The notes under the pieces were generated by a model. It worked only from the letters and a program-made list of their open reading frames with translations, was not told where the DNA came from and did not search any database. DNA of 64,000 nucleotides from Malaya genurostris (lineage: Eukaryota > Arthropoda > Insecta > Diptera > Culicidae). The position numbers and the translations under genes were made by a program. Shown here one piece after another: positions 31,801-43,400 of the stretch; the stretch's first letter is position 1, and each line of letters starts with the position of its first letter. Where the stretch lies: positions 342,927,379 through 342,991,378 of the forward strand of contig NC_080571.1 of NCBI RefSeq assembly GCF_030247185.1, written 5' to 3'.

Positions 31801-33190
31801 GCTAATGCTGGGTGACTGCAGCCACGACATCCGAAGGCGAAGGAGAGCACCACCTGAGCATTTGAGTTTTTTACCACCTTATCATTACTGATGGAATGGT
31901 GGAAGAATCTCAGCACGGTGTCCAGTTCCGTCTGATGCACTAGAAAAATGAATAATTTTTGGTCAAGGCTTACCTATTACACTCTGCCAGCAGAGCATCA
32001 GAACTGATATGTCTCAAAACCGTCGTCTCAGTTCGAAAAAGGCAAGCAAACGTGACGAGTTTTCCTCATTGTTTCCAAAAGTTTGAGAAACATTGTTTTT
32101 GAGTTATTTATGATTATTTTACACTGTTAGAAATTTAATCACAAATTTCTGATTATATTTCTGTTAGCATGGACAAAAAATTATGCTGTTGGGTTAAGTA
32201 TAACAAGAGATATTCACGATCTAAAACTTATCACTCTCCCATAGGGTAAATTTTGGCGCCCCATTGTAAAGTGAGTCGTATTGACGTCAAAAAACCCATT
32301 TTCATCCACCTAGAGGTGTAATGATGCCATTTTCATATTACTTATATTTTCAAAAATATCACTAGAAGATTATGTCAAGATTTTTGATTTCAAACTTGAA
32401 TAAAATCAAAAACTTTCTTTGGATATAAACTACCATAACCTTTCCAATTTGTAAACAGTTATGTCAAGTTAAAAATAGATTCAAATGTGGCAACTCTGCA
32501 CGCTTTACAAAATTGAACATAGCTCGCTGTGTGCAAGGCGGTGGCGTTTTCTTCTTCCGTACCAGCACATAGGTGAAATTGTTATAATATGCTCCCTTCA
32601 AGAAAACATTGAGATATTGTATTAATATATTTTCTTCGAGCCCACATAGCCCCATCGTGCGGATTCGACTTTGCGACGCGGTTCCAGAACTACGTCGAGT
32701 GTCGACAAGTAGTCAAAAATTCCGAAATTGAACTCAATTTTTCATAGATGTCTGACCCGATTTTAACAAACTTATGTTCAAATCAAGGGTGATTATAAGA
32801 CACTTGATCCTATTTAATTTCATCGAGATCCAACCTCCGGATCCGGAAATTCCAGGTGATGAATGTTAAAAATTTCAAATTGTCTTTAGAAGTGACGATG
32901 CAACTACAGAAAAATCATAGTAGTGGCTAATAACTTAAAAACGGAGCTCACATGATTTAGCAATACAGTTTCATCCGAATCAGTTATCGAAAGCCATCGC
33001 ATATACGTAATCCAAAAGTATCTGTAATTGCTCCTAAAATTTATGAGAAATAGTAAAATATTATTCACTTAAAACCAAAAGGTTTAACACACAATTCATT
33101 AATGAAATAAATCAACAATATATTCCGCTCCAGATTTCCTCAACTACAAATTTAATCTATTAATATTGAAACTAAGGAGAACAAGCAGAA
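31801..33190. other. Spacer with families A, B, C and D fragments
   Basis: Family B at about 32165-32295 (CAACAAGAGATATTCACGAT, ACTTATCACTCTCCCATAGG), family A end at 32300-32345 (CCACCTAGAGGTGTAATGAT), family C at 32465-32580, and family D at 32700-32900. No gene recognised. Confidence 0.5.
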
Positions 33191-33194
33191 AAAG

Positions 33195-34045
33195 TTGTTC
33201 CAAAAATCTATGATCAAGTTCCGGACAAGTGTTGCATCGCATTTTTTGCACGGTTGAGCCCAATTTTTTTGAGCTCCTGTATGTTCCCAGCTGCCTTACC
33301 AGTCTTCTTGGTCACCCTCTTCACGATTTTCAAGTAACGTTCGATGGGTCGAAGCTGAAGGCAATTTGGTGGATTGATATTTTTCTCAAAGTAATTTATA
33401 CTCTTTTCCGCAAGCCAATTGAGAGTGATTTTGGCATAGTGAGCCGACACTAAATCCGGCCAAAACTGTGGAGGTGTACTATCCTTCTTATATAAAGGCA
33501 GCAATCTCTTCTGGAGATACTCAGATCGATAGATTTCTGCATTTATAGTTCCGGTAGTGTAAAAAATGTTTGACTTCAAACCACAGTAACTTATTGCTTG
33601 CCATACCAGTACCTTTCTTTGTTTCGAGATTTTCTGCTTCTTGTCTTCAGGTGATTTCGCCTCTTGAAACGCTGGTTCATTCCGACACTCGTTTCTGCTT
33701 TTAGGGCCAAATCATGTATTGACATTGATTTGTTCTACACAATTAGAGATACCACTTTGTGGTCCAGTTTCGGGTTGCAAGAACCGGATTTTCTGCCTCT
33801 TTCTGGTAGCTCATCCAAAGAATAGTGTTTCCCAAACTTATTAATGGTAGTTTTAACACTGACATGATGAATTCCAAACCGCTTCTCTAATTTTCGTATA
33901 GTAATACCCTTCTCACTTAGTCATGTGTCCAGAACCCTAATTTTCACTTCCTTTTCAATACGCGACATTTTGAAACCGCAGAATTTCAACCGCACAAACA
34001 AGTAAACAAACGAAAGCTGACAGCATTCTGTGATCTGAGCATAAA
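33195..34045 (-). pseudogene. ITmD37E transposase, subfamily 2, with deleted first catalytic block
   Basis: On the minus strand ATG at 33968-33966 begins MSRIEKEVKIRVLDT, followed by a stop. HTH words follow: GITIRKLEKRFGIHHVSVKT, SLDELPERGRKSGS, SMSIHDLALKAETSVGM. About 150 bp containing the MDDETYV motif are missing, so the frame jumps to KVLVWQAISYCGLKSN. It continues with YRSEYLQKRLLPLYKK, the second Asp in FWPDLVSAHYAKITLNW and the Glu in QLRPIERYLKIVKR, ending near 33214. It shares UTR and sequence with 7725-8460. Dead by deletion and nonsense mutations. Confidence 0.85.
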
Positions 34046-34047
34046 AT

Positions 34048-34660
34048 ACCTATTTTAATCCACGTAATGGAGTAATGATGCCTTTCTCATGTATAATATT
34101 GTGGTATTCTATTTAAAATTTTTCTCTTCGATTTTTGAAAGAAACCAAGAGTGAAACAGTGTTTTGCTCGCGTAGGTCATCCTTAAGAAAACGAAGTTCA
34201 CTATTATATGCACTTCCGGCACCGGAACCCGAGAACCGGTATAATCGAAATCGGTTCGTACGGCCACCAACTAACATGACCTACAAACTTTACTAGTTTT
34301 TATTCACATTTTGAAAATTTTATAGAATTTTGCCATCGCACTCTAAATGACGATTTAAATGTTTGTTGTATCCGAAAATATGCAATAATTTTTGGTAAGA
34401 CCACGAGACCTTTCATTTTAGATTGGGAATAACGGTTTTGAGTCCATTTTACAACATTTTTTACGGTTTTTGTTCCGCCAGGTTCAGTGACGGTGTACAA
34501 TATTCAACACACTTTACCCTATATCTCCGGAACCGGAAGTCGGATCCGGATGAAATTCAGGAATTTCGTATGGGACCGGAAGATCTTTCATTTGAATCTA
34601 ATTTTGTAGAAATCGGTGAAACCATCACTGAGAAAAGTGAGTGAGATCCATTTTGGAATA
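34048..34660 (+). repeat. Dispersed repeat family A, long copy
   Basis: Starts with TTTTAATCCACGTAATGGAG and ATGATGCCTTTCTCATG, passes through GTAGGTCATCCTTAAGAAAA, ACAACATTTTTTACGG and CACACTTTACCCTATATCTC, then CGGAACCGGAAGTCGGATCC, GAAATTCAGGAATTTCGTAT and CCATCACTGAGAAAAGTGAG. The middle and end reappear at 34923-35294, and the start matches 10680-10990 inverted. It is the most complete copy of this family in the window. No coding capacity was found, so it is probably non-autonomous. Confidence 0.7.
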
Positions 34661-34922
34661 TATCGACGTGAACATTTCATAAGGGCACATAAACCAATGA
34701 GAGATTCTCTTTGTTTACTTTCTCTTCTGTTAATAACACCTAAATTTTGACGTTCACTCACCAAATTTGTATTCAGAATAAAAGAAAATATCTCCAGCTT
34801 TGTAATAGTATCATACATGTAACGAACAATTGCGTAATAACGCAGATATAATCGAAAGAGAAATTAAACAAAGAGAATCTGTTAATTGTTTTAAGGCCCT
34901 TTTAAAATGTTCACGTCGATAT
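34661..34922. mobile_element. MITE with ~90-bp inverted ends, nested in family A
   Basis: Left end TATCGACGTGAACATTTCAT and GATTCTCTTTGTTTACTTTC matches the right end read in reverse (TATCGACGTGAACATTTTAA, GATTCTCTTTGTTTAATTTC). The element is ~262 bp with no coding capacity. Family A sequence resumes on its right. Superfamily unclear; a target duplication could not be separated from the palindromic end. Confidence 0.7.
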
Positions 34923-35294
34923 GACCACTATTTCCGGTGCTTCCGAAACCGGATACCGGGAACCAGGATAGCCGGAGATGGTTTGTTTAGTTGCCTACTG
35001 ATAATGACTATCGATTCGTGTAGTTTTGAGACCAGTTTAGAAAATTTTTTACGTTTTTTGTTTCGCCGATTTAAGTGACGGTGTAAATGTTGAACACACT
35101 TTACCCTATAACTCCGGAACCGGAAGTCGGATCCGGATGAAATTCAGGAATTCCGCATGGGACCATGAGACCTTTCATTTGAATCTAAGTTTGTCAAAAT
35201 CGTCAAAAATACATACACACACAGACATTGCTCAGATCAACCTCGGGGCCAATTTTTACTAGTCGCGTTTTCAAGTGATTGCATAACCTTTCTA
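34923..35294 (+). repeat. Dispersed repeat family A, continuation or second copy
   Basis: Repeats the middle of the family: ATTTCCGGTGCTTCCGAAAC, GACGGTGTAAATGTTGAACA, ACTCCGGAACCGGAAGTCGG, TTCATTTGAATCTAAGTTTG, CATACACACACAGACATTGC. It is interrupted at 35295 by the next DD37E element. Family sequence (GAGAAAGGCAAAACC) resumes after 36598. Confidence 0.7.
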
Positions 35295-35296
35295 TA

Positions 35297-36596
35297 AAGC
35301 TTGCTTCATTTAGAATTGGAACAAACTTTTGCTCATATTGTGGCGCTCCTGGTGGACGGATTTGGAAGTTCTTGGCACCCACGTGTCGGGAATTTTGTCA
35401 GCTTCACGTATGATTTTTGACATTTCGCAAACCGACTGTACTTTGTAAACAATCAACATGGAAGCCGAAAGAAGGGAAAAAATTGTGCACAGTTATTTGG
35501 AAAATCCATTGTGGTCTGCATCTAGGCTAGCTAAACAGCTGAAATTGCCCAGAAATACCGTATGGGGCGTTATCAAACGGTATAAGGAAACATTGACGAC
35601 GATTCGGAAGCCTCAAGCCAATCGTCGGAGTGGAACTGTCGACCGGAAACTGCGTCGTAAGATTTTGAAGCAATTAAGAGGAATAATAATCTGTGGGACC
35701 GTGATCTGACCAGAAAATTCGGTGCTGCCCGTAGTACCGTGAGGAGAACTCGACTCCGGAAAGGAATCAAGTCATATCGAGCTAGCAAACAGCCAAATCG
35801 GACCATAAAACAGAATAATGTGGTCAAAGTTCGTGCCCGGAAATTATATGACCAGGTGCTGCCCAAGTTCGACGGGTGTCTTCTGATGGACGATGAAACC
35901 TATGTCAAAGCTGACTTCGGGCAAATCCCAGATCAAAAATTTTACTTGGCAACGGCTCGGGAGGATATTCCAGCCAAATTTAAATTTGTTTTTGCCGACA
36001 AATTTACAAGAAAATTTTTGATTTGGCAGGGCATTTGCAGCTGTGGCCAAAAAACGAAAGTTTTCGTTACAAATAAGACAATGACATCGAAACTATACCA
36101 AAAAGATTGTCTCCAAAAACAAATTTTGCCGTTCATTCGATCCCACGATCATCTCGTAATGTTTTGGCCAGATTTGACAAGCTGTCATTGCAGCAAAGGC
36201 GTTCAAGAATGGTATGCAGAGAAAGGGGTCCAGTTTGTTCCAAAAAACCTTAACCCACCCAACTGCCCCCAGTTCCGCCCTATTGAGAAATACTGGGCAG
36301 TCATGAAGAGGAGACTCAAGGCAAAGGGAAAGGTTGTCAAAGACATCAATTAGATGATGACCTGGTGGAATAAGATAGCTAAAACGATGGACGAAGAATG
36401 TGTGCGCCGCCTAATAAGCCGTGTTACAAGAAAAATTCGAGAATTCCTTCGAAACCGTGACGAATAATTTTATCCGTATTTTTTCTTAAAAGTATGAAGA
36501 AAACGCTACATTTGTATAAAAAAGATCTTGAATTCAATAATAAATAACTGAAATACAGGCAATTGTCTTTGTTCCAATTCTATCTGAAGTAAGCTT
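35297..36596 (+). mobile_element. ITmD37E element, subfamily 3, full length with TIRs and TA duplication
   Basis: Left TIR AAGCTTGCTTCATTTAGAAT followed by TGGAACAAA; right TIR, reversed, AAGCTTACTTCAGATAGAAT followed by TGGAACAAA. TA lies on both sides (35295-35296, 36597-36598). Length is 1300 bp, normal for the family. It sits inside a family A repeat, whose sequence continues on both sides. Confidence 0.9.
35458..36467 (+). pseudogene. ITmD37E transposase, one frameshift and one nonsense codon
   Basis: ATG 35458 starts MEAERREKIVHSYLENPLW and an HTH (SRLAKQLKLPRNTVWGVIKR). The frame shifts near 35690, after ILKQLR, and continues as WDRDLTRKFGAARSTVRRTR. The catalytic Asp is in LLMDDETYVKADF, the second in VMFWPDLTSCHCSKGV, and Glu in QFRPIEKYWAVMKRR, with 37 residues between the last two. 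A TAG at 36351-36353 interrupts shortly after the catalytic domain. The same frame then runs 38 more codons to TAA at 36465-36467. Only two lesions separate this from a full transposase of about 336 residues, so it is a young copy. Confidence 0.88.
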
Positions 36597-36598
36597 TA

Positions 36599-38180
36599 TG
36601 AGAAAGGCAAAACCATCATAAATACATGCGTACAACGCAAATGTATGTAAAAAGCCTATTTTCGATACACTCCTTAATCAGCATTCAAATATTTTCAGAC
36701 TCGTTCAACTTCGTATCTTCCATTAAAAAAAACTAATTGAGTGGCTCGTAAAAGTCATCCGCTTTAATCACGAAAAATCTCTGCTCCTTCCATACTTCTA
36801 CAACTTGTGGAACATCATTTCAACTTTAAAATTCACAGAGCATGGATTGCATGTTAAACAGTTTGCCGTACATTAAAAGTTCAAATTTGCACACTCGTCA
36901 TTAGAGCAGAGATCCCCGAAGGGCGATACGTCATTATCAACTTTCTAACGGCATCCGTTCCATTCGGTTTGTCTGGTACAGCCGGAGGCAACGGAATACG
37001 TCTAATGGATTCATTTGCAGTGTCGGAAACGTAACAAAGTTATCTGAAGTGAAGCGGATTCCGGTGGTGATGGTGCTGGTGAATGAGTAAGTGATACAAC
37101 AGGGAAGGAGGGAGGGAGAGGGAGAGAGAGAAAGGACAGCAGTGTCATTGAGTTTGGGAAGTTAAACATTTGTCAGACTTGAACATATCACGTGCTAAAC
37201 AACAAATCGCTACAGAAAATTATCATTCCAATTATCGTTATGATAAAAACAAACGCCGTCATTCTAATGCTTCAGTCATTAGTAGTTGGAATAAGAAAAC
37301 GGGTGGGTGATTCAGATTTTTTTTCGGGTAATTAGCCGAAAAGTTCGGTCTGCCTTTGCCAAGCAGAAAAGATAACTGAATTCAGAACAAAGCGATGTAA
37401 CCGAACTACTAGAAGATAGTAAAGTTGTCCAAAAAAACGCACAAAATAGTGTTAAATTAACTGTTCTGCCATCAGCTGTCTAATGAAGGCTAATAAAGGC
37501 AAGCTACTTCAATTTAAATTCCATACTCAACCTTTAACAAGACCAGATTAGAGCACTGTCAAAGCACCAACTGAAACCCTTTTCCCATTCGCATCCGAAA
37601 ATCATTTGCTAAATCCAAAACAAGGCAACATCATTCGAACGCCGCAGTGGGAGTCAAAGTGAAACAAAACATCTAAATCTAATTAAAACCCTGCAGCTTT
37701 TTGTCGCCTGTTGGCTGTCAGGTTTTGTCACCCATACTGCCAGAAAGCTATTTATTTTGCATCAACAGTCAACAGACTGGGGGCCGCCTCGCCCCATCGA
37801 CGCAGCTATATGTGATAGGCACTCACCCGTCGACCTTTTCTGCCTGGCAACCCAATTCCGGATTGCACCCCTGCCAACGCCACCGTCGTCAACGGGAAGT
37901 AATTGCCTCCAGCTGTGAGATACGGAGGGGAACACCGGATCCGGGATGGTCGGATCCATCCAGGTCGAACCTGATGGATGATGTTCGGATTGGCATTCTC
38001 GAGTGTATGAAGAGTTCATTTTTAGAGGCACAGCAGAGTGACTGGAGCCAAACATGATCTGATAGTGGCCTGATAACAACCATTCTGGAAGGAAAATAAC
38101 GTCAGGAAATATACTGACGAATTTTTCACTTGTAGAAGTAACGTACCACAATATTCAGAATGACATTAGTTGTATTTATG
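36599..38180. other. Spacer; possible unique host sequence near 37.7-38.1 kb
   Basis: After the family A tail (36600-36670) the sequence appears unique. A GA-rich run lies near 37106-37136. The block 37770-38060 is GC-rich and open in all three minus-strand frames, with a possible donor GTGAGTGCC near 37825. No protein family was recognised and no reading frame can be chosen, so it is not called as an exon. Confidence 0.35.
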
Positions 38181-38183
38181 CCG

Positions 38184-38333
38184 TTTTTCATTGAAAAACG
38201 CTGATGACGTGGATTGTTCTGGTTTTGCACTTTCGAGCAAAAGTGCAATTTTTTCACGGTGTTTCATTGCCATTTCTGCTCGAAAGTGCAAAACCAGAGC
38301 AATCCACGCCACCAGTAATTTTCAACGAAAAAA
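38184..38333. repeat. Compact hairpin (inverted repeat, ~55-bp arms, ~40-nt loop)
   Basis: Left arm includes GTGGATTGTTCTGGTTTTGC and ACTTTCGAGCA (to about 38239). The right arm from about 38277 includes TGCTCGAAAGTGCAAAACCA and GAGCAATCCACGCCACCAGT. The arms pair almost perfectly over the inner ~37 bp and more loosely outside. It could be a tiny MITE or give a hairpin RNA. No TSD was identified with confidence. Confidence 0.75.
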
Positions 38334-39379
38334 CCCATTAGATTTTCTTATTTTCGAACGATTTTGATGAGAGCGAAAATTTTTCACGTCCGACGCGTAT
38401 GCCTGCTGCGATCGTTTCTAGGTACGTTCTCCGAACGAAAGTTGTGAAACATAAACTAAAACACTTCAGTTGTAGTTCGAACCAATCTAGCATGCTTTTA
38501 CGCGATCTGCGTCTCCTTTGTTTGGCATCTATAATCCAAATACCTGTGGAGACGCAGGGTGATTTGTAATTCCTGCCAGAGTAAAGTCGACGACACGACC
38601 TGCCACTCGTGTTTGAAAACTTTATCACAAATTTAACTACCATTCAGTAACTCGTAATGTCAAAATGGTATCGCAGAAAAATTACCGAAACTGGCAACTC
38701 AACTGTTGTTATTCGAATAACAATTACCCGTAACCTTAGTTACATATTTATTACTGTCAGTTATTTACGTAAAACAACAATGGCTCGAATGCTAATAAAA
38801 TGGAGAGAAAAAAAAATCTTCTATGAGAAATGAAGCAAATATTTTAGGTTTATGAAGCTTATGAACCAGAATAATCTCATGTAAAGGTGATATACCCTAG
38901 AAAACCGAACCGCAATAATGAACGGAAACTGTCTCAATGTATTCAGTAAATATTCAGTTTGCTCCTGCTGAAAAGTATTAAAAAAATGACTTGAAGAGAT
39001 TGTTAGAATGTAGGAACGAAACAAAAGGGATGAAATATTTTAGAGTGAGCTGAATTTGTGTCATGTACCGTAATGAACTCATTTATATTGGTTGGATTTT
39101 ATACTAGTTCTGAAACTCACTGAGAAATGGGGTCATTCGTCGGACCAACTACGCAACGTATTAGATCAACGGAGGATTTCCGTTGAAAGGTTTTTCTCAC
39201 CGGGAATTTTACGACTATGAGTTCAAAGTAGATCAAATCATCATCATTAGTTTTTTTTTGTATACCACTATGGTACACTATTATTTTATGACCAATTAAT
39301 TGTGCTCACGCTTGAACAGTTCTTGACGTTTGAGTAAATTTTGGAAAATTCCCTTGAGAAGTGAAATGCATCTCCAATA
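38334..39379. other. Spacer, nothing recognised
   Basis: AT-rich to mixed sequence without a supported gene or repeat. Confidence 0.4.
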
Positions 39380-40113
39380 CCTTATGATCAAAAAAGAACC
39401 GGAATTTTCATTTTAAAATTCCCGCACTTGTCCAATCGGTAAACTTTTATACTCTCAACGTTGGCAACACTTTTATACACATTCTGTCAAATTTTGACGC
39501 ATATCGTACGATTAGTTTTTGTTTGGCGTCTGTACAAAGAAGTTTACAAATTTTCGTGTGGCGATTTTTATAATGGATGTAAATTTAGAACAACGCCTCG
39601 CCTTCGAAGCGCCATTCGGTCGATTGTTGTGCGATTTCGACGTCATATTCATAGATCCACACCTCATCACCAGTTATGATGCATTCGATGAATGTAGGGT
39701 CCCTATCTGTGTTGGAAATCATCTCTTTGGCCACATCAACACGACGCTGTTTTTGAATGAAATTCAGCTTTTTTGGCACCAGCCGAGAAGCGACGCGTTT
39801 CAAACCCAAAACATCAGTTAAAATGTGTTCGGCTGATCCATAATCCATAAATATAATCCATAAATCCATTTGCAACACAAAATTTGATGCACGCACGTTG
39901 TTCTAAATTTTCATCCATTATAAAAATCGCCACACGAAAATTTTTCAACTTCTTTGTATAGACGCCAAACAAAAACTAATCGTACGATATGCGTCAAAAT
40001 TTGACAGAATGTGTATAAAAGTGTTGCCAACGTTGAGAGAATAAAATTTTTACCGATTGGACAAGCGCGGGAATTTTAAAATGAAAATTCCGGTTCTTTT
40101 TTTGTTCATAAGG
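39380..40113 (-). mobile_element. Second fold-back mariner, ~217-bp inverted arms
   Basis: Arms 39380-39595 and 39896-40113 are near-perfect inverted copies (a few mismatches and small indels), bounded by TA (39378-39379, 40114-40115). The arms contain the TIR (CCTTATGATCAAAAAAGAAC), the 5' UTR and the first codons of the transposase (start MDENLEQR on minus, mirrored as MDVNLEQR on plus). The 3' half of the element has been replaced by an inverted copy of its 5' end. This is the mirror of the 6081-7005 case, in a different mariner lineage. Confidence 0.9.
39585..39909 (-). pseudogene. mariner transposase N-terminal and first-catalytic fragment
   Basis: Minus-strand words: MDENLEQR...IKFC near the start, then (after loss of most of the HTH) SAEHILTDVLGLKRVASRLV, PKKLNFIQKQRRVDVAKEMI, DPTFIECIITGDEVWIYEYD with the first catalytic Asp, and VEIAQQSTEWRFEGEA. 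The second and third Asp are absent because the inverted arm begins there. The words fit mariner proper (DD34D) and differ from both other mariner groups in the window. Confidence 0.8.
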
Positions 40114-40159
40114 TATATGAAAATAAGGTATTTTTGTCTTCTAAAGTGTCAAATTAATT

Positions 40160-40480
40160 CAAGTGCATATTCCGGAAAAAATCGTTCTGCATTCTTCGGG
40201 GAATGCAGAATGGTGTCGCTTTTGTAAAATCTCTAAGGCCTCTCGGTGGTTGGAGGTTTTATCAAGCGTGCATTTTGGCACTTGCAGATCGTTCAGCATC
40301 CTTTCGGGGATGCAGGACGATTTATTTCTTAATGTTTTGTGCTGTTTTCCCACCTCACCCAATTCCCAATTCCCTTCCATGTTCCTTTTATCCTTCCCTT
40401 CCCATCAGGAAGTTGATGAGAAGCTACGGCAAGGCTCGAATCTCCAAATAACTAGGAGAACATTCCACTTGAGCCAATTA
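40160..40480 (+). mobile_element. LOA-element 3' UTR fragment
   Basis: Reverse-complement match to 46495-46800: AATCGTTCTGCATTCTTC, GCAGAATGGTGTCGCTTTTG, TGGTTGGAGGTTTTATCAA, then CCCTTCC-rich sequence up to GGAAGTTGATGAGAAGC. It includes the GAATGCAG inverted motif seen in the other copies. 5'-truncated LINE insertion. Confidence 0.7.
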
Positions 40481-43400
40481 GTTCTGATAACATAGGTGTA
40501 GGGTTTCATTCAGTAAAAAGCATTCAAACAAAGAGGTTGTTTTCGAGACGAAGACAACTGTAAGCTGCAAATAGATTGGTGCTAATCGCAAAGGCTGCTG
40601 CAAAACCAATATTCGGGGCGATTCCAGTTTCATAAGTACGTGAAATAGTGGAACTCACTTCACTGCGAAAGATGGCCTAACCGATTTGAGAACTGTTTCA
40701 TTTTGTAGGTTACACTATTTCATGCACTAGCTTTCATGTTTTTCAAAAATCAAACAAAACTAATTGAAGAATACATTTTTATATGAGAATAAGAGAGATA
40801 TGAGAAAGGCATTATTACACAACTAGGTGGAAAAAAACAAGTTTTACTTAATTTCGTGTGATTTTTTGTGCTAAATTCGGAATTCTACTTTTTCTGAATT
40901 GTTTACTAATACAAAATTCAAATAATTTTCGAATTCCATACATTCCGAAATAATTCTAAGTTTGTGATATTTAAATTTTAATATTCTATCGATTATAATT
41001 GATGTCGTTTAGGATAGCGGAAAATTTAAGATATATGTTTTTGTTCTTAATTGTTTGTAAAACAAAAATCAAGCAATAATTATTTTTAAAATTGTAGTTG
41101 GTTTCTTTTGCCATGGGTTAGTATATGAAATTCATATAATTTTACGTTCTATTTCTTATTGTACAAAGCCATTGAAACAATTTAAAATTTTTGAGTTATC
41201 ACAAAATTTATTTTATTAATAAAAAACAAATTCTACGTCTCTTTGAAACAGATGAAATCAAAACGGATTCCAATATTTTCACTTTGATTTGCAGAAACGT
41301 TGGAAAGCAATATATATCAGAAATTTTGAAATTTCCGATCTTCTACTGATTTTTTGAAATTTTACGGAAAACCTAAAACAAAAAAAACTAATTTTAGTCA
41401 AAGACGAAACGTAAAAATAATTACTAAATTTGGTAGTTATCAATTCCGTTTGGGTTGTGCATAAAAATTGGTTAGATCTTTTGTCCAATACAAAAACATA
41501 ATTATTTTTAGAGTTTAGGTATATTTACTAAATTTTTTAAGATTTTCAGTGAAATAAAAGTAAAAATTTTTTGTAAATTTTGTTCATAATAAATTTTTAA
41601 CTAAAATATTAAAAAAATATATGTCATAAAGTTTCAAAGTTTCGATTTTTTTTTGGCAAAATTTTCCCAATAATAGAAATTCTCTGTATTTGTACCAAAT
41701 TTCTTGAGATTCTTCGAACGGTTATATAATTTTGATCATCAATACATTGTTTCTGGTAATGATTCCAATATTTTGAATCAAAAAAAATGTACATATCATC
41801 GCTTTAATTTTTGAGTTATATACAAACATGTGAAAAAAATTGAAAAATTCATATATATTTATAAATTCATCGATTGTTCAATGTTTTCCTTGGATTGTGC
41901 AGGAATGGTAGTTGAGCGTAAATTGTAGCTGGTATCACTAGCAATCGAATGATATGTAAAAATATATAGGTCATCGCTTTGAAATTCAAGATATTTACGA
42001 TCATTGTAAAAAGTCTCATCTTTTCTTAGCTCATCTATCTACAGTTTTCATTATAACTTTGGGTAGATAACCCTATTTTTAGTTTTTTTAAGTGCATTTC
42101 ATTTGTGGAAGTAGTACCTTTCCAATGATGAACAAATTTTGAAGATCGGTTGACTAACAACAAAGTTATGACGCGGTAAAGTTGAAGTATTCAATATTTT
42201 CTATGCGACGTTTATGCCAAAGGAAAGAAAATTGGAAAGCAGATAGGGTATATCGGGCTCGTGAAAAAAACCTGGAACGGGAAAAATCAAATTTTCATTG
42301 GTTTTCCTTTATCAATCGTCTGCTACAAAGTTTTGGAATCAATCTACGAACTTCACAAAATTCGAGGGTGTAAAATTTATTGAGATTCGTTGAAAAATAG
42401 CTGAGCTATGACAGCTCAAAGTTATCGTTCCAACTTTTTTTGAGGCTTGGTATTTGGAGTGTTAAACAGCAAGAAAGTGGATGTTTTAAGTAATTGTGGA
42501 GCATATGGTTGTTTGGATTAGCTTTCGAATTATGAGTTTTGATTTCTCATCAGATCGCTAGTTTCACATAAATTGTTACTCTTTGTACCATTGACCGTAT
42601 ATTCCAATCCATTCGATATGTTTTGGAAAAATATCATATTTTGATTAGAATAGAATACAGATATTTTTAGATTGTGAAATATAAAATGCTAAGTAACTTT
42701 CAAAATACAGTCGCCACTTAATCTACAAGAGTAATGACAAATAAAATTAGTTTTTATGTTTTATCGTATATCTTCATCGGGCGAACGATAGGAACGGAAG
42801 TATATCTAATATTGCGTGTAGTGAGATGTTTAAATCGCATCCCAGGCTATTTAAAACAATAGAACTACTATTCCAATGAATCCAGAAGGTTTGCCTGCTC
42901 AAGTCCGGTCTCTGAAATTCTCCCATTTTATTATCTAGTGAAACCTGATTTATCTTTTGTTGGCATTTAGTTATAAGTTAAGCTTAGTTAATCTTCAGAA
43001 GTCATCGGTTGCACTTCTGATGTTTGCCGATTTACAATTTAAGACATTTTTGTATATTTTCAGGTTAAACCAGAAGATAAATGTTTTCTGAACACTCCCA
43101 AATGTTTGGATACAATCGGATCTGGATTTCGTATGCGGAAACCACGAGATGTTCACTGCTCTGCCAGGGACTGTCAAAGTTTTGTTTTTACACTCTAACA
43201 GCTGAATCTTTACTCCGTAAGGCTTAATTAAACTCCCCAACCATCTATCGCTGATGACACATTCCGCAAAACAGCTCGAATTACACAGATTGAGGACACA
43301 CTGTATTGAAATGCCTTCTTCTCCGTTTACACTGGCGCGGAAATTTATTATGCATACAATTAAATTGCCAACACATACAACCCGAAAACGGAAACATGTC

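Noticed and set aside
37770..38083. GC-rich block with a possible donor (GTGAGT) on the minus strand
   Set aside because: All three frames are open, so no coding frame can be chosen, and the peptide resembles nothing I know.
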